The translations under genes and the position numbers were made by a program. A DNA stretch of 64,000 nt from Pedobacter caeni. Its GTDB lineage: Bacteria; Bacteroidota; Bacteroidia; Sphingobacteriales; Sphingobacteriaceae. Below are positions 34,153-43,289 of this stretch, one piece after another (within the stretch, counting starts at the first letter, position 1; every line of letters starts with the position of its first letter). The notes under the pieces were generated by a model. It did not search any database, was not told the origin of the DNA, and was given only the letters and a program-made list of their open reading frames with translations. The DNA is taken from the NCBI RefSeq assembly GCF_900129215.1, contig NZ_FQUQ01000002.1, positions 1,178,001-1,242,000 of the forward strand, in the 5' to 3' direction.

Positions 34153-36477
34153 ATGAAAAAGATATTAATAGCGGTACTGATGTTTGGTTTTTCGCAAATG
34201 CTCTTTGCACAACACGAAGGACATCAGATGCCGGCAAAACCAGCGCAGAAACCGGAGTTGAAAAAGCCCTCATTTGACAAGAGCAGCTCAAAAGTAAAAG
34301 CACAGCCAAAATCAGTGCGTTACGATTTGTATGTAAACGATACAACGGTTAACTATTCAGGTAAAGAGAAAAAAGCAATCGCCATTAATGGAAGTATTCC
34401 GGGACCTGTGTTGACTTTTACGGAAGGAGATACCGCGGTGGTTTATGTGCACAACCTCATGCACATGGAAACTTCGATCCACTGGCATGGAGTCTTCCTG
34501 CCGAACCGCTATGATGGCGTTCCTTATCTGACGCAAATGCCGATCAAACCTCATTCTACCTTTGTTTATAAGTTTCCTGTCATCCAAAATGGGACCTATT
34601 GGTACCATAGTCATACAGAGTTGCAGGAGCAAAGCGGTATGTATGGAGCTTTGATTTTTAATAAGGTAAATGAACCTGATATTCCGACCATCCCCGTGGT
34701 ACTGAGTGATTGGACGGACATGAACCCTATGGAAGTAGAGCGGTTTTTACACAATGCGAACGATTGGTCTGCCATTAAAAAAGGAACTACCCAAAGCTAT
34801 GCTGAAGCGATACAAAAAGGACATTTTAAAACTAAACTGACCAATGAATGGAAGCGGATGAGCGCGATGGATGTGAGTGATGTTTATTATGAAAAGTTCC
34901 TGAGCAATGGGAAACCTGCGCTTAGTTATACACAATTTAAGGCTGGGGATAAGGTCAGACTGAGGATGATTAACGGTGGGGCTTCTACTTATTTCTGGCT
35001 CAGCTATTCGGGTGGCAAGATCACTGTGGTGGGAAATGATGGTAATGATGTGGAACCTGTGGAGGTAGACCGGCTGATCATTTCTCCTTCTGAAACTTAT
35101 GATGTGATCGTTACCATTCCCCAAAACATGCAGTATGAGTTTTTATCGACGGCCGAAGACCGTACCAATTCTACCTCTATATGGTTGGGAAGCGGAATGA
35201 AAATGCCAGCAAAACCTTTAGGAAAACTGAAATATTTCGAAGGGATGAAGATGATGAACGACATGATGAAGATGGATGGGAGCATGGCTCCAATGGAAGG
35301 AATGGAAATGAGTAACCAGCAAATGGACATGAACAATGTCATGTATCCGGAAATTACAGGAGAAGAAACCGCTAAGTCTAAGAAAAAGACCGAAAAGAAA
35401 GGACATGATATGAAGGCTATGGGAAACATGAAGGGGATGGATATGGGAAGTCCGGATGATGCTGCTGATCTTGTGACACTGAATTATGGAATGTTACGTG
35501 CTACAGAAAAAACGACCTTAAGAAAAGGGCCGGAAAGGTTGCTGAAATTTGAACTCACCGGAAATATGGACCGTTATGTCTGGACGTTGGATAATAAAAC
35601 AGTTTCGGAGTCAGACCGGATTCTGATCAAAAAAGGAGAAAACGTGAAAATTATCCTTTACAACAACTCTATGATGCGCCATCCTATGCATTTACATGGG
35701 CATGATTTCAGGGTATTGAACGGACAGGGGGAATACGCTCCTTTGAAAAATGTACTTGATATCTTGCCAATGGAAACGGATACCCTGGAATTCGCGGCAA
35801 CTGAAAGTGGGGATTGGTTCTTCCATTGTCATATCCTTTACCATATGATGAGTGGGATGGGAAGGGTATTCAGCTATGAAAACTCTCCTCCAAACCCTGA
35901 AATTCCAGATCCGAAGTATGCACAAAGGAGGTTAAACAGTGATGACCGGATGTTTCACCTGATGGGGATGGCCGGACTGGAAAGTAATGGAAGTGACGGG
36001 CAGTTTATGGTGGCAAATACCCGTTATCGTCTTTCTACAGAATGGAGGCTTGGATTCAAAGCACACCACGGTATGGAAAGTGAAACTTATTTCGGTAAGT
36101 ATTTGGGCAAAACACAATGGTTGTTTCCTTTTATAGGTTTTGATTACCATTATAATCCGGTAAGAGATGAAAGCGAGAAGAATATGTTCGGGCAGCTGAG
36201 CAATCAGAAGAACAGGAAAGCACTGACTGCAGGTATCCAATACACCTTGCCCATGTTGATCGTAGCCGAAGCAAGGGTGGATAGTAAGGGCAAACTGCGT
36301 TTCCAGCTGAAACGCGAAGATGTTCCCATTACAAACAGGTTAAGGTTTAATTTTTCTGCCAATACAGACAAAGAATACATGACTGGTTTCCGTTATATCG
36401 TGACCAAGTATTTCTCTTTGTCTACCCATTATGATAGCGATATGGGGTATGGAGGAGGAATCACATTAAGTTATTAA
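34153..36477 (+). CDS. Multicopper oxidase (CopA-like) fused to a CopB-like C-terminal domain
   Basis: The product has 774 residues with a signal peptide (1-20). Copper sites are HWHG (110-113), WYHSH (150-154), HPMHLHGH (about 510-517) and HCHILYHMMSGM (about 557-568), complete for type 1, 2 and 3 copper. A Met-rich insert with over 20 Met lies at about 350-440, as in copper-tolerance oxidases such as CopA and CueO. After the oxidase, from about residue 590, the last 185 residues look like outer-membrane strands (RLSTEWRLGFKAHHGMES, FPFIGFDYHYNP, YGGGITLSY), as in CopB. The enzyme probably oxidises Cu(I) in the periplasm. Confidence 0.88.
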   Translation: MKKILIAVLMFGFSQMLFAQHEGHQMPAKPAQKPELKKPSFDKSSSKVKAQPKSVRYDLYVNDTTVNYSGKEKKAIAINGSIPGPVLTFTEGDTAVVYVHNLMHMETSIHWHGVFLPNRYDGVPYLTQMPIKPHSTFVYKFPVIQNGTYWYHSHTELQEQSGMYGALIFNKVNEPDIPTIPVVLSDWTDMNPMEVERFLHNANDWSAIKKGTTQSYAEAIQKGHFKTKLTNEWKRMSAMDVSDVYYEKFLSNGKPALSYTQFKAGDKVRLRMINGGASTYFWLSYSGGKITVVGNDGNDVEPVEVDRLIISPSETYDVIVTIPQNMQYEFLSTAEDRTNSTSIWLGSGMKMPAKPLGKLKYFEGMKMMNDMMKMDGSMAPMEGMEMSNQQMDMNNVMYPEITGEETAKSKKKTEKKGHDMKAMGNMKGMDMGSPDDAADLVTLNYGMLRATEKTTLRKGPERLLKFELTGNMDRYVWTLDNKTVSESDRILIKKGENVKIILYNNSMMRHPMHLHGHDFRVLNGQGEYAPLKNVLDILPMETDTLEFAATESGDWFFHCHILYHMMSGMGRVFSYENSPPNPEIPDPKYAQRRLNSDDRMFHLMGMAGLESNGSDGQFMVANTRYRLSTEWRLGFKAHHGMESETYFGKYLGKTQWLFPFIGFDYHYNPVRDESEKNMFGQLSNQKNRKALTAGIQYTLPMLIVAEARVDSKGKLRFQLKREDVPITNRLRFNFSANTDKEYMTGFRYIVTKYFSLSTHYDSDMGYGGGITLSY

Positions 36478-36550
36478 GTATGCTTTTTTATTTTTAAGTT
36501 TAAAATTCAGTTAAATCCCGCTTGTGGGAGGCTTAAGAAAATAAAACAGT

Positions 36551-37171
36551 ATGAAAATTTCCAGAAATGACCCATATGATTTAGACTTGTTTATCAGAGG
36601 TTTAGGGGTGTTGCTGACCCAGATGCATTCGGATCTTTATGAATACATCTACTACATGACTTTTAAGAAATCGATGAAATCCTACGCCAAAGATTTCAAC
36701 GACCCCTGGGAACAGGCGATTGAACACCTGGACTTTTTTGAAAAAATTGAAGATCCATTTGTACAAAATTGCCTGAGTGCCCAGCAAAGACTGATTGACT
36801 GTAAAGTGGAGCTGACTTTAAGATTTGGGATAGATGAAGTAGAGGATCTGGAAGACCCCTTAATGTCAGTGCAGGCATTGCGTTACAGGCCCTACATGTT
36901 GGTATTTAAACGTTCTAAAAGTTATAAAAAACTAAAACTTTATTATGAACGTTCCTTGTCTGAGTTTATCGAGAGCTTGTATTTATATGCCTGTGCATTG
37001 ACAGCCGAAAGTTATAAGATTCCTCTGGTACTCAAAAAGCGGCTCAACCTTCCGGATGAGGAAAGTTTCAGATTGTTGAATCAGGATAACCAAACCGTAG
37101 AATTATTAACGGAGCTGATCAAGGGTTTAAAAAAAGACCTGAGTGACCTAAGATTGTTAATGAAGAAATAA
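36551..37171 (+). CDS. Unknown helical protein
   Basis: The product has 206 residues with no signal peptide, and I do not recognise the family. It is almost entirely helical, with many aromatic and charged residues, a central ALRYRPYMLVFKRSKSYKKLKLYYERSL segment and a heptad-like C-terminus (VELLTELIKGLKKDLSDLRLLMKK). It lies 73 bases after the copper oxidase and could be a loosely linked gene of that operon or independent. Confidence 0.65.
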   Translation: MKISRNDPYDLDLFIRGLGVLLTQMHSDLYEYIYYMTFKKSMKSYAKDFNDPWEQAIEHLDFFEKIEDPFVQNCLSAQQRLIDCKVELTLRFGIDEVEDLEDPLMSVQALRYRPYMLVFKRSKSYKKLKLYYERSLSEFIESLYLYACALTAESYKIPLVLKKRLNLPDEESFRLLNQDNQTVELLTELIKGLKKDLSDLRLLMKK

Positions 37172-37229
37172 AGCCTTGTGCAAAAACTGAATAAACCCTA
37201 TCTTTCGATAACCTAATCATTCTAATCAG

Positions 37230-38201
37230 ATGCATCAAAAGTTTCTCTTATTAGGGCTAAGCAGCCTGTTAACATTTGGGTCGGCAAATACGTTATTTGC
37301 AGCAGACCATTCCCCAATCAGCAGTCTTCAGCAGGAAGTGACTGCAAAAGATTTAATCGGCCGCTGGGACATTACCATGGACGACAATGGAAAACCTGTT
37401 CCTTCCTGGCTGGAAGTCAAACTTTCCGGTTATAAGACATTGGTTGGTTATTTTGTTGGGGTATCCGGAAGTGCCCGTCCGATTGCAAAAGTGAATTTTG
37501 ATAAAGGGAAGTTCAGTTTCACCATCCCACCTCAATGGGAAAGCGGAGATCAGGATTTTGTGATCGAAGGAGAAGTGTCTGGAACTGAAATTCATGGTAC
37601 TTTACTGAGCAGTGAAGGAAAAAAATATACCTGGAAGGGCGTAAAAGCACCCGCATTAAAAAGAACAGTAACTGCATGGGCTAAGCCAATAAACCTGTTC
37701 AATGGAAAGGACCTTAGTGGTTGGAAGGCATTGGGTAAAAACCAATGGTTAGTTAAAAATGGTGTCTTGACGAGCCCTCAGTCTGGTGCGAATCTCATCT
37801 CAGAGCAGAAGTTTACAGACTTTAAATTGCATGTAGAGTTCAGGTATCAGAAAGGCAGCAATAGTGGTGTTTATCTAAGAGGCCGTTATGAAGCACAGAT
37901 CGAAGATAGCCCAAAAGATGCACATCCTTCAAGCGTATTGTTTAGCGGAATATATGGCTTCTTACCGCCAAATGAAATTGCGGCTTTAGGGCCAGACCAA
38001 TGGCAAAGCTACGATATTACCCTGGTTGGCCGTATGGTAACCGTGGTGGCGAATGGTAAGACCGTGATCAGTAACCAGGAGATTCCGGGAATCACCGGAG
38101 GTGCGCTGGATAGCAATGAAGGTGAAGCGGGACCGCTATATATTCAGGGAGATCATGGGCCGATTGAATTCAGGAAAATTGTGATTACGCCTGCGAAATA
38201 A
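37230..38201 (+). CDS. 3-keto-disaccharide hydrolase domain (DUF1080) protein
   Basis: The product has 323 residues with a signal peptide (1-24). Residues 40-145 form a small beta domain (LIGRWDITMDDNGKPVPSWLEVKL), and residues 150-323 the DUF1080 jelly-roll (INLFNGKDLSGWKALGKNQWLVKNGVLTSP, NSGVYLRGRYEAQIEDS, ending GPIEFRKIVITP). DUF1080 proteins hydrolyse 3-keto-glycosides in the periplasm. No oxidoreductase partner is nearby. It is a single gene with its own terminator. Confidence 0.88.
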   Translation: MHQKFLLLGLSSLLTFGSANTLFAADHSPISSLQQEVTAKDLIGRWDITMDDNGKPVPSWLEVKLSGYKTLVGYFVGVSGSARPIAKVNFDKGKFSFTIPPQWESGDQDFVIEGEVSGTEIHGTLLSSEGKKYTWKGVKAPALKRTVTAWAKPINLFNGKDLSGWKALGKNQWLVKNGVLTSPQSGANLISEQKFTDFKLHVEFRYQKGSNSGVYLRGRYEAQIEDSPKDAHPSSVLFSGIYGFLPPNEIAALGPDQWQSYDITLVGRMVTVVANGKTVISNQEIPGITGGALDSNEGEAGPLYIQGDHGPIEFRKIVITPAK

Positions 38202-38208
38202 AATTTAG

Positions 38209-38246
38209 AGACCAGAATAGGTAGCATATCCTTTCTGGTCTTTTTA
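38209..38246 (+). terminator. Rho-independent terminator
   Basis: The arms AGACCAGAA and TTCTGGTCT are followed by T5. It lies 7 bases after the DUF1080 gene. Confidence 0.85.
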
Positions 38247-38280
38247 GACCTTCAGTTCTGAGTTAAGGATTGTTGCAGTT

Positions 38281-38300
38281 TTGTTAACGAATGTTAACAA
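38281..38300. promoter_or_regulatory. Perfect dyad operator candidate upstream of the kinase gene
   Basis: The half-sites TTGTTAAC and GTTAACAA are exact reverse complements around a GAAT spacer. The dyad ends 25 bases before the -7 box, so a dimer bound here would touch RNA polymerase. The response regulator encoded downstream is an obvious candidate for autoregulation. Confidence 0.5.
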
Positions 38301-38325
38301 GCTAATTGTTTAGTGTCCATTGGCT

Positions 38326-38333
38326 TATATTTG
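38326..38333 (+). promoter_or_regulatory. Promoter -7 box for the histidine kinase gene
   Basis: TATATTTG fits TAnnTTTG. A TTG at 38306-38308 lies 17 bases upstream as a possible -33 element. The box ends 3 bases before the ATG, so the mRNA is probably leaderless. Confidence 0.55.
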
Positions 38334-38336
38334 TGA

Positions 38337-39698
38337 ATGGACTTTATTATTAAGCGCATATGGTATATCACTATCCCAACTGCAATGGCAGTTTTGATAT
38401 TTCAATTATACTGGTTACGCGTTACTTATGTAAATCAGCAGGTCAGCTTCGAACAACTGGCAACTGATGCTTTACAAAAAGCCTATGATAGTGCAATTCT
38501 AAGTTCCTTAGCAGGAAAAAAAGCAGTATTTGGAGAGGCCAGTTCTGTTAAGTTATCTACAACAAATCTGAATTTAGAAAAACTTGACCGCAAAAGTCTG
38601 CAAAAATTAATTTCCGGGTCAAAACCTATTAAATCGGATACTGTATTTACCGTTAAGGAACCAACAGAGGGCATGAACAGTTTCTTGTCTGAAGTCCTTT
38701 CGATGAGTTTCTTTTCTCAATTGAGTCCCGCAGAGTTGAATAAAAGCTATCGGGAAGAGCTTAAAAACCGAAAAATTCCCCTTCCTTTCAGATTATCCAT
38801 CCTTAAGAAAGGAACTAAAATCAATCCTTCTCCCGGGAATATTCTTGTTCAGCTGAAAAATAAAAATCAGGTGGTAGCCGCAGAGTTTTCCGGAGTAAGT
38901 AAATTGTTATTGGTTAATATCTTATGGCCTATTGTGCTTTCGTTTTTGCTGGTGGTACTGATTACAGGATGCATCTCCCTTTTGGCCCGGATCATTTACA
39001 GGCAGAAAAAACTGGAGAACATGAAAAATGATTTCATCAGCAATATCAGTCATGAACTTAAAACACCCCTGGCCATTCTGAGTACAACCAATGATGTACT
39101 ATTAAATTTTGATGGTTTAAAAGATCAGGAAAAAACAGAGCGATACCTGAGATTAAGCAAAGATGAACTCTATAAATTACAGGGACTGATTGACGGAATA
39201 CTTTCACTCAGCAAAATGGAGCATAGTGAGCATGGACTTGGAAAACCAGAAATGATTTACCTTCATGACTTGCTAAAGGTGGTTTCTTCCCGCTTTATGG
39301 AGTTGCAAGGGGTAGAAATAACGCTTGATTTGCAAGTTCCTAATGAATTGGTGAGCGTCTGGCCGGATGCGTTAAAAACAGTACTTTCCAATCTGCTGGA
39401 CAATGCGATCAAATATACTCCCGGAAACGACAAATTGATCGGAATTACTGTTAGTCAGGATTCAAAGCATTATTTTTTTAGTATCACTGATTTCGGAATG
39501 GGAATCAGTGAGGAGCATCAGTCTTATATTTTTGATAAGTTTTACCGTGTTCCACAGGGGAATATTCATGAGGTCAAAGGGTATGGATTGGGACTCAGTC
39601 ATGTGAAAAGCCTGGTTGAAAAGATGGGGGGGGAGATTCGGGTAGTCAGTCAATTAAAAAAAGGATCAGTATTTACCGTCCAATTGAATAAGAAATGA
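38337..39698 (+). CDS. Sensor histidine kinase
   Basis: The product has 453 residues. Two membrane helices (about 10-28 and 195-220) frame a periplasmic sensor domain of about 165 residues without a recognised fold. The kinase part has ISNISHELKTPLAIL (phospho-accepting His about 241), DNAIKYTPGND (N box), DFGMGIS (G1), FDKFYRVP (F) and GYGLGLSHVKSLVEKMGG (G2). No HAMP domain is obvious. The gene overlaps the response regulator by 4 bases (ATGA). Confidence 0.95.
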   Translation: MDFIIKRIWYITIPTAMAVLIFQLYWLRVTYVNQQVSFEQLATDALQKAYDSAILSSLAGKKAVFGEASSVKLSTTNLNLEKLDRKSLQKLISGSKPIKSDTVFTVKEPTEGMNSFLSEVLSMSFFSQLSPAELNKSYREELKNRKIPLPFRLSILKKGTKINPSPGNILVQLKNKNQVVAAEFSGVSKLLLVNILWPIVLSFLLVVLITGCISLLARIIYRQKKLENMKNDFISNISHELKTPLAILSTTNDVLLNFDGLKDQEKTERYLRLSKDELYKLQGLIDGILSLSKMEHSEHGLGKPEMIYLHDLLKVVSSRFMELQGVEITLDLQVPNELVSVWPDALKTVLSNLLDNAIKYTPGNDKLIGITVSQDSKHYFFSITDFGMGISEEHQSYIFDKFYRVPQGNIHEVKGYGLGLSHVKSLVEKMGGEIRVVSQLKKGSVFTVQLNKK

Positions 39699-40381
39699 AT
39701 GATGAAGTAAAGTTGTTATTGGTCGAAGATGAGCCAATACTTGCCGGGGTAGTCAAAGAAACACTGGAAATGAAAGGTTATAAGGTAAGTCATGCCAGCA
39801 ATGGACTGGAAGGCTTGGATCATTTTCAGCGCTTTAACCCGGATTTATGCATCATCGATATCATGATGCCGCAGAAGGATGGTTTATCTCTGATCGAAGA
39901 GATCAGAACCAGGAATAAGCATATTCCACTGATCATACTTACTGCAAAAAGCGAAATCCAGGATGTGTTAAGGGGCTTTCATGCCGGAGCCGACGACTAT
40001 ATGAAGAAGCCATTTAGTGTGGAAGAATTGTTGATGCGTATTCAGGTCTTACTTAAAAGAAGCAGAACCACAGGAAATCCAACTCCTGATCTTTATTATC
40101 TTGGTAATTATATATTTGATTCCAATCGCCAGGAGTTACATTTTGGTGGTGAAGTTCAGCGCATGTCTCAGCGGGAAGCTGAAATTCTAAAAAGCCTGGC
40201 CAATCATTTAAATGAGATTACCTCCAGAAAAGAAATGCTCATTGAGCTTTGGGGAGACGATAGTTTTTTCAATACGCGCAGTATGGATGTCTATATCACC
40301 AGAATTCGCAAATACTTATCGCAGGACGTAAACGTACAGATCGTGAATGTCCGGGGGAGAGGATACAAACTAATCGTGTAA
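39695..40381 (+). CDS. OmpR/PhoB-family response regulator
   Basis: The product has 228 residues. The receiver has the acidic pair Glu11-Asp12, phospho-acceptor Asp55 (CIIDIMMP), a Thr in ILTAK and the conserved Lys in MKKPF. The winged-helix output domain (about 130-228) has MSQREAEILKSLANHLNEITSRKEMLIELWGDDSFFNTRSMDVYITRIRKYLS and ends VRGRGYKLIV. It is translationally coupled to the kinase upstream and is followed after 88 bases by an outer-membrane barrel gene that it probably controls. Confidence 0.96.
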   Translation: MNDEVKLLLVEDEPILAGVVKETLEMKGYKVSHASNGLEGLDHFQRFNPDLCIIDIMMPQKDGLSLIEEIRTRNKHIPLIILTAKSEIQDVLRGFHAGADDYMKKPFSVEELLMRIQVLLKRSRTTGNPTPDLYYLGNYIFDSNRQELHFGGEVQRMSQREAEILKSLANHLNEITSRKEMLIELWGDDSFFNTRSMDVYITRIRKYLSQDVNVQIVNVRGRGYKLIV

Positions 40382-40449
40382 TCTTCTGGGGGTTCTTTTC
40401 TAACTTTTGTTAAGGTTATATCAACGTTCATTAACCAAGGTTAGAAAAT

Positions 40450-40470
40450 TGTCACACTAGTTTTGTGACA
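40450..40470. promoter_or_regulatory. Dyad overlapping promoter and start codon of the barrel gene
   Basis: TGTCACA and TGTGACA are exact reverse complements around a 7-base spacer. The dyad covers the -7 box TAGTTTTG (40458-40465) and reaches the A of the start codon, so a protein bound here should block transcription; a hairpin in RNA would be an alternative. Confidence 0.45.
40458..40465 (+). promoter_or_regulatory. Promoter -7 box for the outer-membrane barrel gene
   Basis: TAGTTTTG fits TAnnTTTG and ends 4 bases before the ATG. Upstream (40407-40437) lie TTGTTAAG and TTAACCAA half-sites that resemble the dyad found before the kinase gene. Confidence 0.5.
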
Positions 40471-43283
40471 TGATGAGTAAGAATAATAAATTTTGGGGGC
40501 TGATGATGCTGATCTTGTTGGGATGGATTAGCCCTGCATTTTCACAACAGGATCTCAGGTCGTTTATTGTTGATGCCAACTCTGGCAGAGCTTTAAAGCA
40601 CATCACCATTAAAGTTGTTGATCACAAGGATTCCACTATCAGCAAGTTGGGGCTAACTGATTCAACGGGCTTAATTGTATTTAATCAAGTTCAAAAAGGA
40701 GATTATAAACTTCAGGTTCACGCTGTGGGTTATGTCGATACATTGATTCATTTCAGCATTCCAACGGGTAAGTTCCCTGCATTTCCAGGTACCGTATATC
40801 TCCGGCCAGATCGTGGAATTCAGTTAAAGGAAGTTGTTATCAAGGATGATGGCCCCGCTGTTGGTATGAAGGGTGATACCATAGAGTACAATGCGACAAA
40901 ATTCAAAACCAAAGACAATGCGGTAGTAGAGGATTTGTTGAGGAAGCTTCCGGGGGTGAATATCGATAAAACCGGAACCATCAAAGCCCAGGGGGAGGTG
41001 GTGCAGCGGGTATTGGTAGATGGGAAAGAGTTTTTTGGTAGTGACCCTTCTGTCGCAACCCGTAACCTGCCTGCGGATATGATACAAAAGGTTCAGGTTC
41101 TTGATAAAAACAGCGATATGGCTGAATTTACCGGAGTCGCCGACGGGAAACAAATGAAGACCATCAATCTCATTACCAAGAAAAACAGAAAGCGGGGATA
41201 TTTTGGCAATTTAAATGGGGGACTCGGTGATGCAAGTCGCTATGAAGCCGGGCTGAATGTAAATAGCTTTGTGAATGAAGCGCAGATGTCTTTAATTCTC
41301 AAAGGCAATAACGTCAATAAATCAGGCTTCAGTGCGACCGAGCTGATCAAGCTACTGACTCAAAATCCGGAGATGTTCAACAGCCTGCCTCCATCTGCAT
41401 TGTCGGAATTGATGAAGATGAAATCTGTTAAGATCGAAGGAAGCAGTGAAGCGCTTGCGGAAATGGCCCGTCCTTCCGGACTCACTGACACGAAATATGG
41501 CGGATTAAATTTTAACAACGACTGGTCTGACCGGTTTAAACTTCGCAGCAGCTACTTTTTTAATGACAACCAAACAGAGGATCGGTTCGACAATTCAAGA
41601 CAATACCTCCTGCTGCAGTCGCCCTATAATTATTTACAGTCTGGTACAAAAACAGATCATACCAATAATAAGCGAATTGATTTGAGTGCTGATGTTAAGC
41701 TTAGCAAACGCAGTTCCATCAAAATCAGCCCCCGTGTTAATTTAAGTAATTCTGACAGAAACTCAGGGAATACGTTCAGTTCAGTCAGCATAGGAGCGGA
41801 TCCTATTCCAATAAACGACGGAACCCAATTGTTTAAAAGCAAGTCAAGGAACAATATGGTTAGTGGCAATACGCTGTTCAGGCACCGGCTGACGAAAGCA
41901 GGGAGGACATTGGTATTCGAAATGACTCCTGAATACTTTCAGAGCAAGGGTAATTACCTGAATCAATCTACCAATAACCTTTATGGAGAAAACAGGAAAA
42001 CAACAGAAAATACCGACCAGCAGACTTTAAGTACCGGCGATATTTATAACCTTAATAACAACCTGGTTTATACGGAGCCCCTGTCCTCCAGATATCTTTT
42101 GCAGGCTGGTCAGCAGTTTTATTACAGTCATGGGAAATACCTCCGTCGGGTAAATAATAAAAATGCGTTGAACGGCAATTACGACGATTCTGTTGCTGCT
42201 TTATCAGATCATTTCACTTCTGATAGAATTGAATATAACAGTAAATTATCGGTCTCCGGTAACTACAGGAAGTTCAATTATACAGTTGGTGCTGGTTTCA
42301 AACAAAGTCAGGTTCGGGGCAACTCTCAGCTTAGAAACTACCAGGTAGATCAGCACTACCGGGCCTTTTTACCTTCTGCTTATGCTACCTATAAAATGAC
42401 TGCTTCTGAAAAACTGGTGTTGAATTATGCGATGGAAACCAATATGCCTTCTGTCAGTAATCTGCAGCCCATTGAAGACAACATTGATCCTTTGTTTACC
42501 CGCAAAGGTAATCCGGATCTGGAACAGGAAAAGAATCAGCGTTTATCTTTGGTCTTTAACTCTTTCCAACTGGGGTCAGGGAATTCTGTTTATGCTTCTT
42601 TTAACCTGAACTGGTTTAATCAGCAGATCACAGATCATACCCTTACCGATGCTGCAACGGGGAAGCAACTGATTATCCCGGTCAATGTAAGGGGGAATTA
42701 CAGGTATGGTTTAAACATGGGGAAAACAATCAGGCTGGATGCAAATGGTTCTTCACTGACAGCTGAGGTCAACGGGGCTTATTCAAAAAGTAGTCTCATG
42801 AACGACAACCTCTTAAACAATATTAAGACTTTATCTGTCAGCCCTGAGCTGTCTGTTAATTATTATCTGGGTAATAAAGTCAGTCTTAGCGGCCGGGGCA
42901 GTGCATCCTGGAATACCCGTAAATTTTCCAGGCTTACAGGCTTACCAGCAGAAAACTGGCTGTTGAGCTATAGTTTGGAGAGCATTGTTATCCTTCCTTT
43001 TAAAATGTCTTTGGAAGGTAGTATAGATGGTTTCAGTACTCCTGGCCTGAGCAAGGGTTATAACACAAGTGTGATGGTCTTAAACAGTGGCTTAAATAAG
43101 GAGATTGGTAAACAATTCTCTATAAAAGCGGAGGCGAGAGACCTGCTGAACCGGAATCAAAGTGTCAGCAGGATCACAGGGAATGGGTATATCGAAGATA
43201 AAAGAAACAATGCCCTCGGCAGGTATTTTCAGCTCTCTGCAGTTTACAAATTCAGACATTTTCCAAAATCAAATAAAAAATAG
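40470..43283 (+). CDS. Outer-membrane beta-barrel protein (OMP_b-brl_3, TonB-receptor-like)
   Basis: The product has 937 residues: a signal peptide (about 1-26), a carboxypeptidase-regulatory-like domain (about 30-110: GRALKHITIKVVDHKDSTISK, GDYKLQVHAVGYVD), a plug (about 120-235: EDLLRKLPGVNIDKTGTIKAQGEVVQRVLVDGKEFFGSDP), and a barrel ending in FQLSAVYKFRHFPKSNKK. The charged tail after the last strand is unusual. It sits behind the two-component pair and is followed after 6 bases by a GLPGLI gene, a pairing frequent in Bacteroidota. Possible role: peptide or metal-complex transport across the outer membrane. Confidence 0.9.
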   Translation: MMSKNNKFWGLMMLILLGWISPAFSQQDLRSFIVDANSGRALKHITIKVVDHKDSTISKLGLTDSTGLIVFNQVQKGDYKLQVHAVGYVDTLIHFSIPTGKFPAFPGTVYLRPDRGIQLKEVVIKDDGPAVGMKGDTIEYNATKFKTKDNAVVEDLLRKLPGVNIDKTGTIKAQGEVVQRVLVDGKEFFGSDPSVATRNLPADMIQKVQVLDKNSDMAEFTGVADGKQMKTINLITKKNRKRGYFGNLNGGLGDASRYEAGLNVNSFVNEAQMSLILKGNNVNKSGFSATELIKLLTQNPEMFNSLPPSALSELMKMKSVKIEGSSEALAEMARPSGLTDTKYGGLNFNNDWSDRFKLRSSYFFNDNQTEDRFDNSRQYLLLQSPYNYLQSGTKTDHTNNKRIDLSADVKLSKRSSIKISPRVNLSNSDRNSGNTFSSVSIGADPIPINDGTQLFKSKSRNNMVSGNTLFRHRLTKAGRTLVFEMTPEYFQSKGNYLNQSTNNLYGENRKTTENTDQQTLSTGDIYNLNNNLVYTEPLSSRYLLQAGQQFYYSHGKYLRRVNNKNALNGNYDDSVAALSDHFTSDRIEYNSKLSVSGNYRKFNYTVGAGFKQSQVRGNSQLRNYQVDQHYRAFLPSAYATYKMTASEKLVLNYAMETNMPSVSNLQPIEDNIDPLFTRKGNPDLEQEKNQRLSLVFNSFQLGSGNSVYASFNLNWFNQQITDHTLTDAATGKQLIIPVNVRGNYRYGLNMGKTIRLDANGSSLTAEVNGAYSKSSLMNDNLLNNIKTLSVSPELSVNYYLGNKVSLSGRGSASWNTRKFSRLTGLPAENWLLSYSLESIVILPFKMSLEGSIDGFSTPGLSKGYNTSVMVLNSGLNKEIGKQFSIKAEARDLLNRNQSVSRITGNGYIEDKRNNALGRYFQLSAVYKFRHFPKSNKK

Positions 43284-43289
43284 AATCAT

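Noticed and set aside
35230..35460. Met/Asp-rich repeats as a possible insertion
   Set aside because: Met-rich loops are a known feature of copper-tolerance oxidases and the frame is unbroken.
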